64,000 nucleotides of DNA from Raineyella antarctica (GTDB lineage Bacteria; Actinomycetota; Actinomycetes; Propionibacteriales; Propionibacteriaceae), in contig NZ_FMYF01000003.1 in the NCBI RefSeq assembly GCF_900092135.1, forward strand, positions 124,001 to 188,000, given 5' to 3'. A model generated the notes under the pieces. The model had not been told where the DNA came from and searched no databases. It worked only from the letters and a program-made list of their open reading frames with translations. The translations under genes were made by a program, and so were the position numbers. This document shows, piece after piece, positions 40,874-50,498 of this stretch (positions are counted from its first letter, which is position 1; each line of letters begins with the position of its first letter).

Positions 40874-41449
40874 ATGAGCGAGCAGCCGCAGCAGCAGGGA
40901 CCCGCACAGGAGCCCACCCCGGTCGTGGCGGGTGAGACCGAGGACGGGCGCGTGTACGTGGTCGGGCCCGAGCAGATGGCCGTGGAGGAGTCCGAGCCGT
41001 CCACCCCGGGGAGCTCGGTCACCGACCAGGTCGAGCAGCCGGCGAAGGTGATGCGGGTCGCGACGATGATCCAGCGCCTCCTCGACGAGGAACGGGCCGC
41101 CCCGCTGGACGAGGCGAGCCGGCGTCGGCTGGCCGAGGTGCACACCAGCTCGGTCACCGAGCTGAAGGACGGGCTGAGCCCGGAGCTGGCCGAGGAACTG
41201 GAACGCCTCACCCGGCCCTTCGCTGCCGAGCACACCCCCTCCGACGACGAGTTGCGGATCGCGCAGGCACAGCTGGTCGGCTGGCTCGAGGGCCTGTTCC
41301 AGGGCATCCAGACCGCCTTGGTCGCCCAGCAGATGGCTGCCCGGGCCCAGTTGGAACGCGGGCACCGGGAGATCCCGCACCCCCCGGGCGGCCTGCCCGG
41401 CCATCCCGGACCGAATCCGCAGCCGGGCCAGAGCGGCATGTACCTCTGA
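40874..41449 (+). CDS. bpa: bacterial proteasome activator
   Basis: 191-residue Bpa, an ATP-independent ring that opens the actinobacterial 20S proteasome gate. The helical core QPAKVMRVATMIQRLLDEERAAPLDEASRRRL and LRIAQAQLVGWLEGLFQGIQTAL is well conserved, flanked by disordered ends. The C-terminus GMYL keeps the Tyr of the gate-opening GQYL/HbYX-like motif with a Met for Gln. Leaderless layout: TAGACT 6 bases before the ATG. Proteasome genes are not in the window. Confidence 0.93.
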   Translation: MSEQPQQQGPAQEPTPVVAGETEDGRVYVVGPEQMAVEESEPSTPGSSVTDQVEQPAKVMRVATMIQRLLDEERAAPLDEASRRRLAEVHTSSVTELKDGLSPELAEELERLTRPFAAEHTPSDDELRIAQAQLVGWLEGLFQGIQTALVAQQMAARAQLERGHREIPHPPGGLPGHPGPNPQPGQSGMYL

Positions 41450-41508
41450 GTCACCTTCCGTTCACCCGGAATCCCCCAACATTTCTCCTGGTCAGGGAAC
41501 CATCGGGC

Positions 41509-41531
41509 CGTACCTGAACGTCTCAGGTACG
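41509..41531. promoter_or_regulatory. inverted repeat upstream of WhiB-HTH gene
   Basis: CGTACCTGA and TCAGGTACG are perfect 9-bp arms separated by 5 bases, 41 bases before the GTG start. Possible operator, maybe for autoregulation. Confidence 0.5.
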
Positions 41532-41571
41532 AACAGCACCACCTGATACGTCACACGAGTAGGGGATGACC

Positions 41572-42222
41572 GTGAGCGTTTCTGACCTGACCATCGGCTG
41601 TGCCGACCACGAGGACCTGTACCAGCATCCGCTGATGGAGGATGATCCGGGCCGGGCCGCCTCGACCGAGCAGCGTCGGATCCGCACCGCGTTGACCCGG
41701 CGGGCGACCGCCATCTGTGGCGGCTGCGTCGCTGTCGAGCCCTGCCTCTACCGGGCGGTCGTCGAGCACGACGTGGCCGGCTTCGTGGCCGGGACCACCG
41801 AGCACCAGCGCAAGCGGATGCGCAAGCTGCTGGCGCTGAGCGTCCGACCGGACGACATCGATGCACTCAGCGGTGCCCCGGCCAGTGGCCACCAGGTCAA
41901 CCACGCCGAGATCGTACGGCTGCGCGCCCAGAACCCTCACATGTCGCTCGACACGATCGCCCAGCGCCTGGGCTGCTCGCTGTCCACCGTGAAGCGCCAC
42001 CTGCGCCAGGCCCGTACCGATGCCTCGGCCGGCCCGGCGCACCCCCATCACCGGACGGAGCCGGCGCCGTCCCACTCGGACGTGATGCTGGCCCGCGAGA
42101 TGGTGCTGGCGCCCCGCCCCCAACCGACCGCGGCCGACGCCGAAGCCGAAGCCGAGGTGGCGGACGAGGAGGCGGCCCTCGAGGATGCCTGCAAGGAGGC
42201 GGCGGCGGTCGTCGCCGCCTGA
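41572..42222 (+). CDS. WhiB-like domain fused to a helix-turn-helix
   Basis: 216-residue regulator. Cys10, Cys49, Cys52 and Cys58 follow the WhiB spacing C-Xn-C-x2-C-x5-C for a [4Fe-4S] cluster; the usual G-W-G-G turn is altered to GFVAGTTEHQRKR. Unlike compact WhiB proteins it continues into a helix-turn-helix (about residues 105-145, MSLDTIAQRLGCSLSTVKRHLRQAR) and an acidic Ala/Glu tail. The GTG at 41572 is chosen because AGGGG stands 6 bases upstream; the ATG two codons earlier directly abuts it. The stop lies inside a 15-bp tandem repeat. Confidence 0.82.
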   Translation: MSVSDLTIGCADHEDLYQHPLMEDDPGRAASTEQRRIRTALTRRATAICGGCVAVEPCLYRAVVEHDVAGFVAGTTEHQRKRMRKLLALSVRPDDIDALSGAPASGHQVNHAEIVRLRAQNPHMSLDTIAQRLGCSLSTVKRHLRQARTDASAGPAHPHHRTEPAPSHSDVMLAREMVLAPRPQPTAADAEAEAEVADEEAALEDACKEAAAVVAA

Positions 42223-42272
42223 TCGGACGCCGCCTGATCGGACGCCGCGTGATCGGACGCCGGCTGATCAGA
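42213..42272 (+). repeat. four tandem 15-bp repeats
   Basis: Units of CGCCGCCTGATCGGA start at 42213, 42228, 42243 and 42258; the first two are identical, the third differs at one base and the fourth at two. They include the WhiB-HTH stop and end 12 bases before the convergent HAD gene stop. Unit length keeps frame, so each of the first units repeats an in-frame TGA. Confidence 0.85.
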
Positions 42273-42283
42273 GCCGCTGGTGG

Positions 42284-43081
42284 TCAGGGCAGGTCGAACC
42301 AGCGCCGCAGTTCGGCCAGCGTGCCGCCGTCGTCGAACCTGCCGGTGACGTGGTCGGCGACCTGCTGGACCTCCTCGGGGGCATCGCCCATGGCGACCCC
42401 GCGCCCGGCCCAGCCCAGCATCTCGATGTCGTTGCGCCCGTCGCCGAGCGCCAGCACGTCGGCGGCGTCGATGCCGCGGCGGGCGCAGACGTCGGCCAGG
42501 GCCATCGCCTTGTGGATGCCCTCCGGCGCGATGTCGAGCCAGGCGCTCCAGCCGATGAAGTAGGAGACCCCGTGCAGACCGAGCCGCTCGGCCAGCTCGA
42601 TGAACTCCTCCGGTGAGCTGCCCGGATCCCTGACGATGACACGGGTGACCGGCCGGGACGCGAGGTCGTCGAGGCCGACCACGTCCATCGTGCCGGTCAG
42701 GTCGCCGGGCGGGAACGGCCCGCTGAGCCGGTACCCGGTGCCGACCTCCTCCACGGCGATCAGGGCCTGCGGGGCGATCCGGGCGACCCGCTCGATCACG
42801 TCGGACGGGTCGAAGGTCACCATTCGCACCACCTGCGTGGGCGGGTAGCGTACGATCACCGCCCCGTTGGAGCAGACGAACGGCCCCTCGGGCAGCCCCA
42901 GGTGGTCGACGATCGCCTGGGTGTCGTGCCAGGACCGGCCGGTCGACAGTACGACGGGGGTGCCGTCGGCAGCGATCGCCCCGATCGCGCGGCGCAGCTC
43001 CTCCGGCATCACCGAGTCGTGGTCGACGATGGTGCCGTCGATGTCGAACGCCACCAGTCGTGGCTGCCAGGCCGCGCTCAT
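42284..43081 (-). CDS. HAD superfamily phosphatase (Cof type)
   Basis: 265-residue HAD IIB hydrolase. Motif I FDIDGT with Asp nucleophile, the GRSWHDT motif II region, a C2 cap (about 85-190), and motif III/IV GDGRNDIEM near the C-terminus. Substrates in this group are sugar phosphates or nucleotides; not assigned. It follows serS by 10 bases and GGAGG directly abuts the ATG, an unusually short spacing suggesting coupled translation. Confidence 0.88.
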   Translation of the reverse strand: MSAAWQPRLVAFDIDGTIVDHDSVMPEELRRAIGAIAADGTPVVLSTGRSWHDTQAIVDHLGLPEGPFVCSNGAVIVRYPPTQVVRMVTFDPSDVIERVARIAPQALIAVEEVGTGYRLSGPFPPGDLTGTMDVVGLDDLASRPVTRVIVRDPGSSPEEFIELAERLGLHGVSYFIGWSAWLDIAPEGIHKAMALADVCARRGIDAADVLALGDGRNDIEMLGWAGRGVAMGDAPEEVQQVADHVTGRFDDGGTLAELRRWFDLP

Positions 43082-43091
43082 CCTCCGGCGC

Positions 43092-44357
43092 TCAGCCCCG
43101 GGGGACCAGCATGTCGCGCCCGAGGTAGGGCCGCAGTGCCAGCGGCACGTGCACCGACCCGTCGGCCTGCTGGTGGTTCTCCAGCAGCATCACGATGATC
43201 CGGGTCACAGCGCAGAGCGTGCCGTTCAGCGTCGCGAGCGTCGAGGTGCCGTCCTCGAAGCGCCCCCGGATGTTGAGCCGGCGGGCCTGGAAGTCGGTGC
43301 AGTTCGACGTGGAGGTGACCTCGCGGTAGGCCTCCTGGGTCGGCAGCCAGGCCTCGCAGTCGAACTTGCGCGACGCGGACAGGCCCAGGTCCCCGGCCGC
43401 CACGTCGATCACCCGGAAGGGGATCTCCAGCGCCTCGAGGAACTCCCGCTCGAAGGCCAGCAGGCGGTGGTGCTCGGTCTCGGCGTCCTTCGGGTCGCAG
43501 TAGACGAACATCTCGACCTTGTCGAACCAGTGCACCCGGAAGATGCCGCGGGTGTCCTTGCCGTACGACCCGGCCTCGCGCCGGTAGGAGGGGCTGTAGC
43601 CGGCGTAGTGCTTCGGCAGGCCCTCGACGATCTCGTCCATGTGGTACGCGGCGAGCGGGACCTCGGCGGTCCCGACCAGGTACATGTCGTCACGCTCGAG
43701 CCGGTACACGTCGTCGGCGGCCTGGCCGAGGAAGCCGGTGCCCTCCATCGCGGCCGGCTTCACCAGTGCCGGCGGGATGATCGGGGTGAAGCCCCACTCC
43801 ATCGCCTTGCGCATCGCGAGGTTGATCAGCGCCAGCTCGAGCTCGGCGCCCTGGCCGGTCAGGTAGTAGAACCGCGAGCCGGAGACCTTCGCGCCGCGCT
43901 CCATGTCGATCGCGCCGAGGATCTCGCCGAGCTCCAGGTGGTCCCGCGGGGTGAAGCCCTCTGCCTCGAAGTCGCGCGGGGTGCCGATCGCCTCGAGGAC
44001 GACGTAGTCCTCCTCGCCACCGGCGGGGACGCCGTGCTGGATCACGTTGCCGATCGAGCGCAGCAGGTCGGTGAAGGCCGCGTCGGCCTCCTTGCTGGCG
44101 GCCTCGTGCTCCTTCACCTGGGTCGAGAGCAGCTTCGTACGCTCCAGCAGCTGGGTCCTCTCGTCACCCTTGGCCCGGCCCACCAGCTTGCCGAGCTCCT
44201 TCTGCTCGGCCCGCAGCGACTCGAACGCAGCGATCGCGGATCGGCGCTTCTCGTCCAGGACCAGCAGTTCATCGACGACCGCCTCGGACTCGCCACGCGA
44301 CCTCTGGGAGGCTCGCACACGGTCAGGGTCCTGGCGGAGCAGCTTCGGATCAATCAC
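43092..44357 (-). CDS. serS: seryl-tRNA synthetase
   Basis: 421-residue class II synthetase with an N-terminal coiled-coil tRNA arm (about residues 28-100), motif 2 [21 protein letters not shown] region (RREAG) and motif 3 ([19 protein letters not shown]). Charges the three tRNA-Ser genes found in this window. GTG start with TAGGCT 6 bases upstream, a clear leaderless layout. The HAD phosphatase gene follows closely. Confidence 0.97.
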   Translation of the reverse strand: MIDPKLLRQDPDRVRASQRSRGESEAVVDELLVLDEKRRSAIAAFESLRAEQKELGKLVGRAKGDERTQLLERTKLLSTQVKEHEAASKEADAAFTDLLRSIGNVIQHGVPAGGEEDYVVLEAIGTPRDFEAEGFTPRDHLELGEILGAIDMERGAKVSGSRFYYLTGQGAELELALINLAMRKAMEWGFTPIIPPALVKPAAMEGTGFLGQAADDVYRLERDDMYLVGTAEVPLAAYHMDEIVEGLPKHYAGYSPSYRREAGSYGKDTRGIFRVHWFDKVEMFVYCDPKDAETEHHRLLAFEREFLEALEIPFRVIDVAAGDLGLSASRKFDCEAWLPTQEAYREVTSTSNCTDFQARRLNIRGRFEDGTSTLATLNGTLCAVTRIIVMLLENHQQADGSVHVPLALRPYLGRDMLVPRG

Positions 44358-44405
44358 GGTGCCAGCCTAGCGGCCCCCGGTCGCGAGGATGCCTACCATC
44401 AAGGC

Positions 44406-45989
44406 ATGTCCACCGCAATGCCCACCGCCCGGCGCCCGCCGTCCGCCCGGCTCCGCCTCTGGCTGCCCCCGATCGCGCTGGTCGCGTACGCCGTGTGGAC
44501 CGTGCTGGCCGTCGCCGGGGTGTTCGACGCGATGGACCGGGCGCTGGCGGCACCGCGGCTGGACCCCACCGGCTCGATCTTCCAGGTCCTCGCCGCCTGG
44601 GCGGTGGTGTTCGCCCCCCTGGTGATGTACGCCGGGATGCTGGTGCTGGCGTGGTGGGCGTGGCGTCGCCGGCTGCGGGAGCTGGGCACCGCCGTGGTCG
44701 TCGCCGCCGCGCTCTCCTGGGTCGGCACCACGGCGGCCAAGGTGCTGCTCGAGCTGCCCCGGCCCCCGCAGTCGCCGCACATCCTGATGGCCGGCGGCTG
44801 GGGCTACCACTCCGGCCACGTCGCCGCCGTGACCACCGCCGTCATCATGATCAGCGCCACCATGGCCACCACCCGGCAGACCCTGCAGCTGACCCGGGGC
44901 TGGTGGATCAGCGGGTCGCTGATGGTGCTGGTCGTCGCCGTCGACCGGTGGGCGCTCGGCGTGCACTGGATCTCCGACATCGTCGGCGGCGTGCTGTGGG
45001 GGATGACCGCCTCGTTCGTGGCGCTGCTGGTCTGCCGGGTCCACCTGCACAACGACCGGCAGGGCGCCCCCGAGGCCGAGCAGACCGAGCTGTTCCAGCC
45101 GCGGGCCGCGGTGATCTACAACCCGACCAAGGTCACCGACCTGCCGACGTTCGTCCGGCACGTCGAGTACGAGCTGGAGACGCGCGGCTGGCGCCGGGCG
45201 ATCTGGCTGGAGACCACCCCCACCGATCCCGGCCGCGAGATGACCGCGATCGCCGTCCGCAAGCGGGTCGACCTGGTCATCGGCGCGGGCGGCGACGGGA
45301 CGGTCCGGGTGATCGCCGGCGGGCTGGCCGGCACCGGCATCCCGTTCGCGGTCGTCGCGGCCGGCACCGGCAACCTGCTCGCGCGCAACATGGGCATCCC
45401 GCTGGACGAGGTGCGGGCCCTCGACGTGGCCTTCGACGGCGCCGACCGACGGATCGACCTGGTCCGGGTGGACGCCGACGACAATCCGCCGGAGTACTTC
45501 TGCGCGATGGCCGGGATCGGCATCGACGCGGCGATCGTGGCGGCCGACAACGACCTGAAGCGCGCGATCGGCAGCAGCGCGTACGTCGTCTCGGCGGCCC
45601 GGCACGCCAACCACGCCGCCCTGGACGCGGAGATCAGCGTCGACGGCGCCCCGCCGGTGCGGACCCGTGCCCACCTGGTCCTGTTCGGCAACGTCGGCCT
45701 GCTCCAGGGCGGCATCCAGCTGTTCCCGCACGCCCGGCCCGACGACGGGCGGGTCGACCTGCTGGTCGCCTCCCCGCGGACGATCCGGGACCTGGTCGAG
45801 GTGGTGGTGCGGGTGCTGGTCCGCCGTGACCGGGGCTATGACCGGATCAGCCGCACCTCCGGGCGCAGGGTGGAGATCAGCGTCGACCACCCGGACCGCT
45901 ACGAGCTGGACGGTGACCCGCAGGGCACCTGCAGCCGGCTGGTGGCCGAGGTCGCCCCCGGCGCGCTGGTGTTGCGGGTCCCCGGCTAG
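44406..45989 (+). CDS. PAP2 phosphatase - diacylglycerol kinase fusion protein
   Basis: 527-residue two-domain lipid enzyme. Residues 1-215 form a membrane PAP2 domain with all three phosphatase motifs (KVLLELPRP, HSGH, DRWALGVHWISD). Residues 235-527 form a diacylglycerol-kinase catalytic domain with GAGGDGTVRV and AAGTGNLLARN. Opposing kinase and phosphatase activities in one chain suggest undecaprenol or diacylglycerol recycling; the substrate is inferred. TACCAT lies 6 bases before the ATG. Its TAG stop shares the CTAG tetranucleotide with the convergent pheA stop. Confidence 0.9.
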   Translation: MSTAMPTARRPPSARLRLWLPPIALVAYAVWTVLAVAGVFDAMDRALAAPRLDPTGSIFQVLAAWAVVFAPLVMYAGMLVLAWWAWRRRLRELGTAVVVAAALSWVGTTAAKVLLELPRPPQSPHILMAGGWGYHSGHVAAVTTAVIMISATMATTRQTLQLTRGWWISGSLMVLVVAVDRWALGVHWISDIVGGVLWGMTASFVALLVCRVHLHNDRQGAPEAEQTELFQPRAAVIYNPTKVTDLPTFVRHVEYELETRGWRRAIWLETTPTDPGREMTAIAVRKRVDLVIGAGGDGTVRVIAGGLAGTGIPFAVVAAGTGNLLARNMGIPLDEVRALDVAFDGADRRIDLVRVDADDNPPEYFCAMAGIGIDAAIVAADNDLKRAIGSSAYVVSAARHANHAALDAEISVDGAPPVRTRAHLVLFGNVGLLQGGIQLFPHARPDDGRVDLLVASPRTIRDLVEVVVRVLVRRDRGYDRISRTSGRRVEISVDHPDRYELDGDPQGTCSRLVAEVAPGALVLRVPG

Positions 45990-46915
45990 CCGCCGTACCG
46001 CAGGCCCTGCAGCCAGGCCTGCGCCTCGGCGTACGCCTCGTTGGTCTGGCCCTCGTCCAGGATCGGGGCCTGGCGGTCGGCGCGCGGGTAGGACCCGAGG
46101 AAGGTGACCCGCGAGCAGACCCGGTGCAGGCCGGTCAGGGTCTCCTGCATCCGCGGGTCGTCGAGGTGTCCCTCGGCGTCGATCGAGAAGCAGTAGCTGC
46201 CCAGGGCCTGCTTGGTGGGCCGGGACTCGATCCGGGTCATGTTCACGCCGTGGCCGGCGATCTGCTCCAGGATCCCCAGCAGCGAGCCGGAGCGGTCGAC
46301 CCGCATGTACGCGACCAGGGTGGTCTTGTCCGCGCCGGTCGCCGGTGGCGGCGGGGCGGGCGAGGTGACCACGACGAAGCGGGTCACCGCGTCCTCGTTG
46401 TCGGCGATGCCGTCGGCGAGGATCTCCAGGCCGTTCATCTCCCCCGCGATCCGGGCACAGATGGCGGCGTCGTGCGCCGAGTCGGGGTCGGACACCTCGA
46501 CCGCGGCGCCGGCCGTGGACGGGCCCTCGGTGACCACCGCCCGGGGCAGGTGGCGGGCGACCCACAGCCGGGTCTGCGCGGCGGCGTGCGGGTGTGTCAG
46601 CACCGACCGGATGTCGGCGCGGACGGTGCCGGGTCGTACGCACAGCGCGAACTGCACCGGCAGCAGCACCTCGCGGCGGATCATCAGGGGCTGGGAGTCG
46701 TCGGCCAGGTAGTCCAGGGTCGCGCTGACCCCGCCCTCCAGGGAGTTCTCGATCGGCACGAACGCCGCGTCGATCTCGCCGGCGCGCACCGCGTCCAGGG
46801 CCGCGACGACCGACCGGAACGGCAGCAACCGGTCCTCCTCGCCCGCGATCAGCAGCAGGGCCTGGTGGGTGAAGGTCCCCGGCGGGCCGAAGTATCCGTA
46901 CGAGAGAGAAGGCAC
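45986..46915 (-). CDS. pheA: prephenate dehydratase
   Basis: 309-residue enzyme of phenylalanine synthesis. The catalytic domain has the ENSLEGGVSATLDYL and VTRFVVV (Thr-Arg-Phe) motifs, and the ACT regulatory domain the ESRPTK motif for phenylalanine feedback. GTG start with TAGGCT 6 bases upstream (leaderless). It is divergent from larB across 39 bases and shares its stop tetranucleotide with the lipid-enzyme gene. Confidence 0.95.
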   Translation of the reverse strand: MPSLSYGYFGPPGTFTHQALLLIAGEEDRLLPFRSVVAALDAVRAGEIDAAFVPIENSLEGGVSATLDYLADDSQPLMIRREVLLPVQFALCVRPGTVRADIRSVLTHPHAAAQTRLWVARHLPRAVVTEGPSTAGAAVEVSDPDSAHDAAICARIAGEMNGLEILADGIADNEDAVTRFVVVTSPAPPPPATGADKTTLVAYMRVDRSGSLLGILEQIAGHGVNMTRIESRPTKQALGSYCFSIDAEGHLDDPRMQETLTGLHRVCSRVTFLGSYPRADRQAPILDEGQTNEAYAEAQAWLQGLRYGG

Positions 46916-46954
46916 CCCGCCAGCCTAACGGTGGCCTACAGTCGCGGTGTGGTG

Positions 46955-47622
<668 letters not shown>

Positions 47623-47626
<4 letters not shown>

Positions 47627-48924
47627 GCACCGCCCTGTGGATCGACGCCACCGCCGGCGTCGCCGGCGACATGCTGCTCGGCGCCCTGCTGGATGCCGGT
47701 GCCGACCTGGCGTACGTCCGGCGCTGCGTCGCCGCGGTGCACCCGGACGTCGACGTCGTCGTGTCCTCCACCACCCGCCACCGGCTCGCCGCGACGAAGG
47801 CGACGGTGGTCGACCGGACCACCGGTCACGCCGCCGACGAGCCGCACGAGCACGAGCACCCGCACGACCACGAGCACCCGCACGACCACGAGCACCACCA
47901 TCACCACCAGCCGCACCGGCCCTGGCGCGAGGTCCGCGCGCTGCTCGCCGCGGCCGACCTACCCGACGCCGTCCGCGACCGCGCCCAGCGCACGTTCGAG
48001 GTGCTGGCCCGGGCCGAGGGACGGGTCCACGGGGTCGGCCCCGAGGACGTGGAGTTCCACGAGGTCGGCGCCCTGGACGCGATCGGCGACGTCGTCGGCT
48101 GCTGCGCCGCCCTGGTCTCGCTCGCCCCGGCGCGGGTGACCTGCTCCACCGTGACCGTCGGGTACGGCGAACAGGTGCTGGGGGCGCACGGCCGGGTCCC
48201 GATCCCGGGCCCGGCCGTGCTGAACATCGCCACTGCCGCCGAGGTCCCGATCACCGGTGGCCCGGTCGCGATGGAGACGGCGACCCCGACCGGGGTGGCC
48301 CTGGTCGCCGCCCTGGCCGACGGCTACGGCCCGCTGCCGACGATGACGGCCACCGCGAGTGGCCTGGGGGCGGGCACCCGCGATCCCGAGCGGGTGGCGA
48401 ACGTCGTCCGGGTCGTCCTCGGGCGGGTCCGCGACGACCAGGCCCCGGTCCAGGTGCTGCTGGAGACCAACGTGGACGACCTCGACCCGCGGCTGTGGCC
48501 CGGGGTGCTGGCCGAGCTGATGGCGGCCGGTGCCGCCGACGCCTGGCTCACCCCGATCCTGATGAAGAAGGGACGCCCGGGCCACACCCTGGCGATCCTG
48601 TGCGACAGCGCCGACCGGGCGGCGATGGTCTCCATCGTCGCCGCCTCGACCACCGCCATCGGGGTCCGGGAGACCGCGGTGTCCAAGCACCTGGTGGACC
48701 GCGAACTGGTCATGGTGGAGGTCGAGGGGCACGCGGTCGCGGTGAAGGTCGCCCGGCGTGGCGGGCGGGTGGTGAACGTCCAGCCCGAGTTCCGCGACGT
48801 CGAGGCGTACGCCACGGCCGCCGGCCTGCCGCTGAAGCAGGCGATGGCGCGGGCGGTCGCCGCCGCGGACGGACTCTGGCTGGTCAGTGCCGGGCCCGCA
48901 GTGCCCGGTCCCGTACGCTCCTGA
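47623..48924 (+). CDS. larC: nickel insertion protein LarC, His-rich
   Basis: 433-residue LarC, a CTP-dependent nickel cyclometallase. N-terminal DATAGVAGDMLLGAL and the catalytic region NVDDLDPRLWPGVLAELMAAGA and LMKKGRPGH are intact. Residues 75-98 contain 14 histidines alternating with Asp/Glu, a likely nickel store. In Lactobacillus the gene needs a programmed frameshift; here it is one continuous frame. The 3' end overlaps the convergent mannosyltransferase gene by 41 bases. Confidence 0.93.
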
Positions 48925-50494
48925 CCCGGCCGAGCGCCGCGATCACCCGTGCCCGCGGGGTCGGCGCGGGGCCCTCGCGTTCGGCCACCCGGCGCAGGTG
49001 GTCGCGGTGCCACCACCAGGCGATCGAGCCGAGCACGAACAGCTGCATCCCCGGGGAGAAGGTGTCCCGGATCCGGGAGGCGAAGGCGTTCAGGCTCTCC
49101 CCGTAGTCCAGGCCGCGGCCGGGGATGTACGACAGCGACAGCAGCACCCCGCGCCAGGTGAACAGCCAGTCCAGCCGGGTCGCCCCGACCAGGGCCAGCG
49201 GCGCCCAGGCGATCAGGTCGTACCAGGACAGCGTGTAGAGCGAGGTGGTCAGCCAGCCGACCGACAGCAGCAGGGCGGTCCGGACCGCGATGGTGATCGG
49301 GTCCCGGTCCGGGGCCACACCGTGCGGCGTGCCGGCGACCGGATGCCAGGGCAGCACCCGGGACAGCATCGCGGCGACCAGCACGGTTCCGGCCAGCGAG
49401 AACACCGTCAGCACCGAGGTGGCCGTCGGCACCGACATGAAGTAGGTGAGCAGGGTGTAGAACGGCTGGGCCCACGAGCCGACCGACACGTACGAGGTGT
49501 TCCGCAGCGCGGCGAACAGCGCATCGGGGGCGAACAGCCCGTACAACAGCCCCATCGACAGGCCGGTGCCCACCAGCAGGCCGACCAGCTTGCGCGGCTG
49601 GCGCCGGTACCCCCACGCCATCGCCAGCCCGTACAGCCCGATGCTGAGCTTGCAGGCGCCGCCCAGCCCGATCAGCACGCCGGCGCCGACCGAGGTCCGC
49701 CGCATCAGCATCAGGCCGAGCATCGCGAACATCAGCGCCCAGCCCTCGTTGTGCGCCCCGGCGGTGATCGCCCAGACCAGCAACGGGTTGGCGATGGTCA
49801 GCAGCGCGCCGCGGCCCTTGAGCAGCTCGTCCCCGTGGGAGAGCCACACCACGACGGCGCTGGTGACCAGGAACGGGACGAACGCGAAGACCTGGAGCCA
49901 GAACGTGATGTCGTGCATGTTCTCGCCGCCGAGGTTGTTGGCCTGCAGCTGCACCCAGGTCATGATCGGGCCGTAGACGCTCGGGGTGTCCTGCCAGGGC
50001 CGTTCGGTCCAGCGCAGCACCGGGTCGTACTGGCTGCGGAACACGGTCGCCGGGGTGATGTCGTACGGGTCGATCCCGAGCTTCTGCAGTCGCCCGTACG
50101 CGGCGTACATCAGCACGTCCGCCGACGTCATCGGCGGGACCATCAGGGTGGCGAGGTTGAGCCCGACCCCGAAGGTGAACACCCGCCAGACCCGGGGATG
50201 CCAGCCGTCACGCAGCGCCCGCATCGCGATCGTCAGCCCCAGGCCGCCGATCACCACCGCACCGAACAGCACCCCGGAGACCACCCACTCGTTCGGGGTG
50301 GTGATGGTGCCGGCCGGCAGGTAGTACGGCGGCAGCAGCGTCCGGCGCGGTCCCAGCGTGAGGGTGACCGCCGACGGGCCGAGCGCCCCCACCGCCACGG
50401 TCAGCACGGTGGCCAGCAGGATCAGCCCCAGACCCAGCCGCGGGCTGGTCATCGGGGTCAGGCCTGCGGGGGGCAGCCACGACGTACGCTTCAC
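48884..50494 (-). CDS. GT-C family polyprenol-phosphate mannosyltransferase (MptB-like)
   Basis: 536-residue membrane protein with about 12 helices. The first extracytoplasmic loop contains MTSADVLMYAAYGRLQKLGIDPYD, placing acidic residues as in GT-C enzymes that use polyprenyl-phosphate mannose; the overall plan matches the MptA/MptB alpha-1,6-mannosyltransferases that build lipomannan in actinobacteria. Acceptor is unknown. GTG start with TAGCCT 6 bases upstream. The 3' end overlaps larC. Confidence 0.75.
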   Translation of the reverse strand: MKRTSWLPPAGLTPMTSPRLGLGLILLATVLTVAVGALGPSAVTLTLGPRRTLLPPYYLPAGTITTPNEWVVSGVLFGAVVIGGLGLTIAMRALRDGWHPRVWRVFTFGVGLNLATLMVPPMTSADVLMYAAYGRLQKLGIDPYDITPATVFRSQYDPVLRWTERPWQDTPSVYGPIMTWVQLQANNLGGENMHDITFWLQVFAFVPFLVTSAVVVWLSHGDELLKGRGALLTIANPLLVWAITAGAHNEGWALMFAMLGLMLMRRTSVGAGVLIGLGGACKLSIGLYGLAMAWGYRRQPRKLVGLLVGTGLSMGLLYGLFAPDALFAALRNTSYVSVGSWAQPFYTLLTYFMSVPTATSVLTVFSLAGTVLVAAMLSRVLPWHPVAGTPHGVAPDRDPITIAVRTALLLSVGWLTTSLYTLSWYDLIAWAPLALVGATRLDWLFTWRGVLLSLSYIPGRGLDYGESLNAFASRIRDTFSPGMQLFVLGSIAWWWHRDHLRRVAEREGPAPTPRARVIAALGRVRSVRDRALRARH

Positions 50495-50498
50495 CGCC

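Noticed and set aside
42867-45989. 1040-codon plus-strand frame ending in the lipid kinase
   Set aside because: The first half is antisense to serS; the protein starts at 44406 with a -10 box 6 bases upstream and a normal PAP2 N-terminus.
44367-46643. 758-codon minus-strand frame across the lipid-enzyme gene
   Set aside because: Low-complexity antisense reading; the sense strand encodes complete PAP2 and kinase motifs.
48324-49847. Minus-strand frame across the larC and mannosyltransferase ends
   Set aside because: Overlaps larC antisense and has no recognisable domain; the mannosyltransferase frame is continuous membrane protein.
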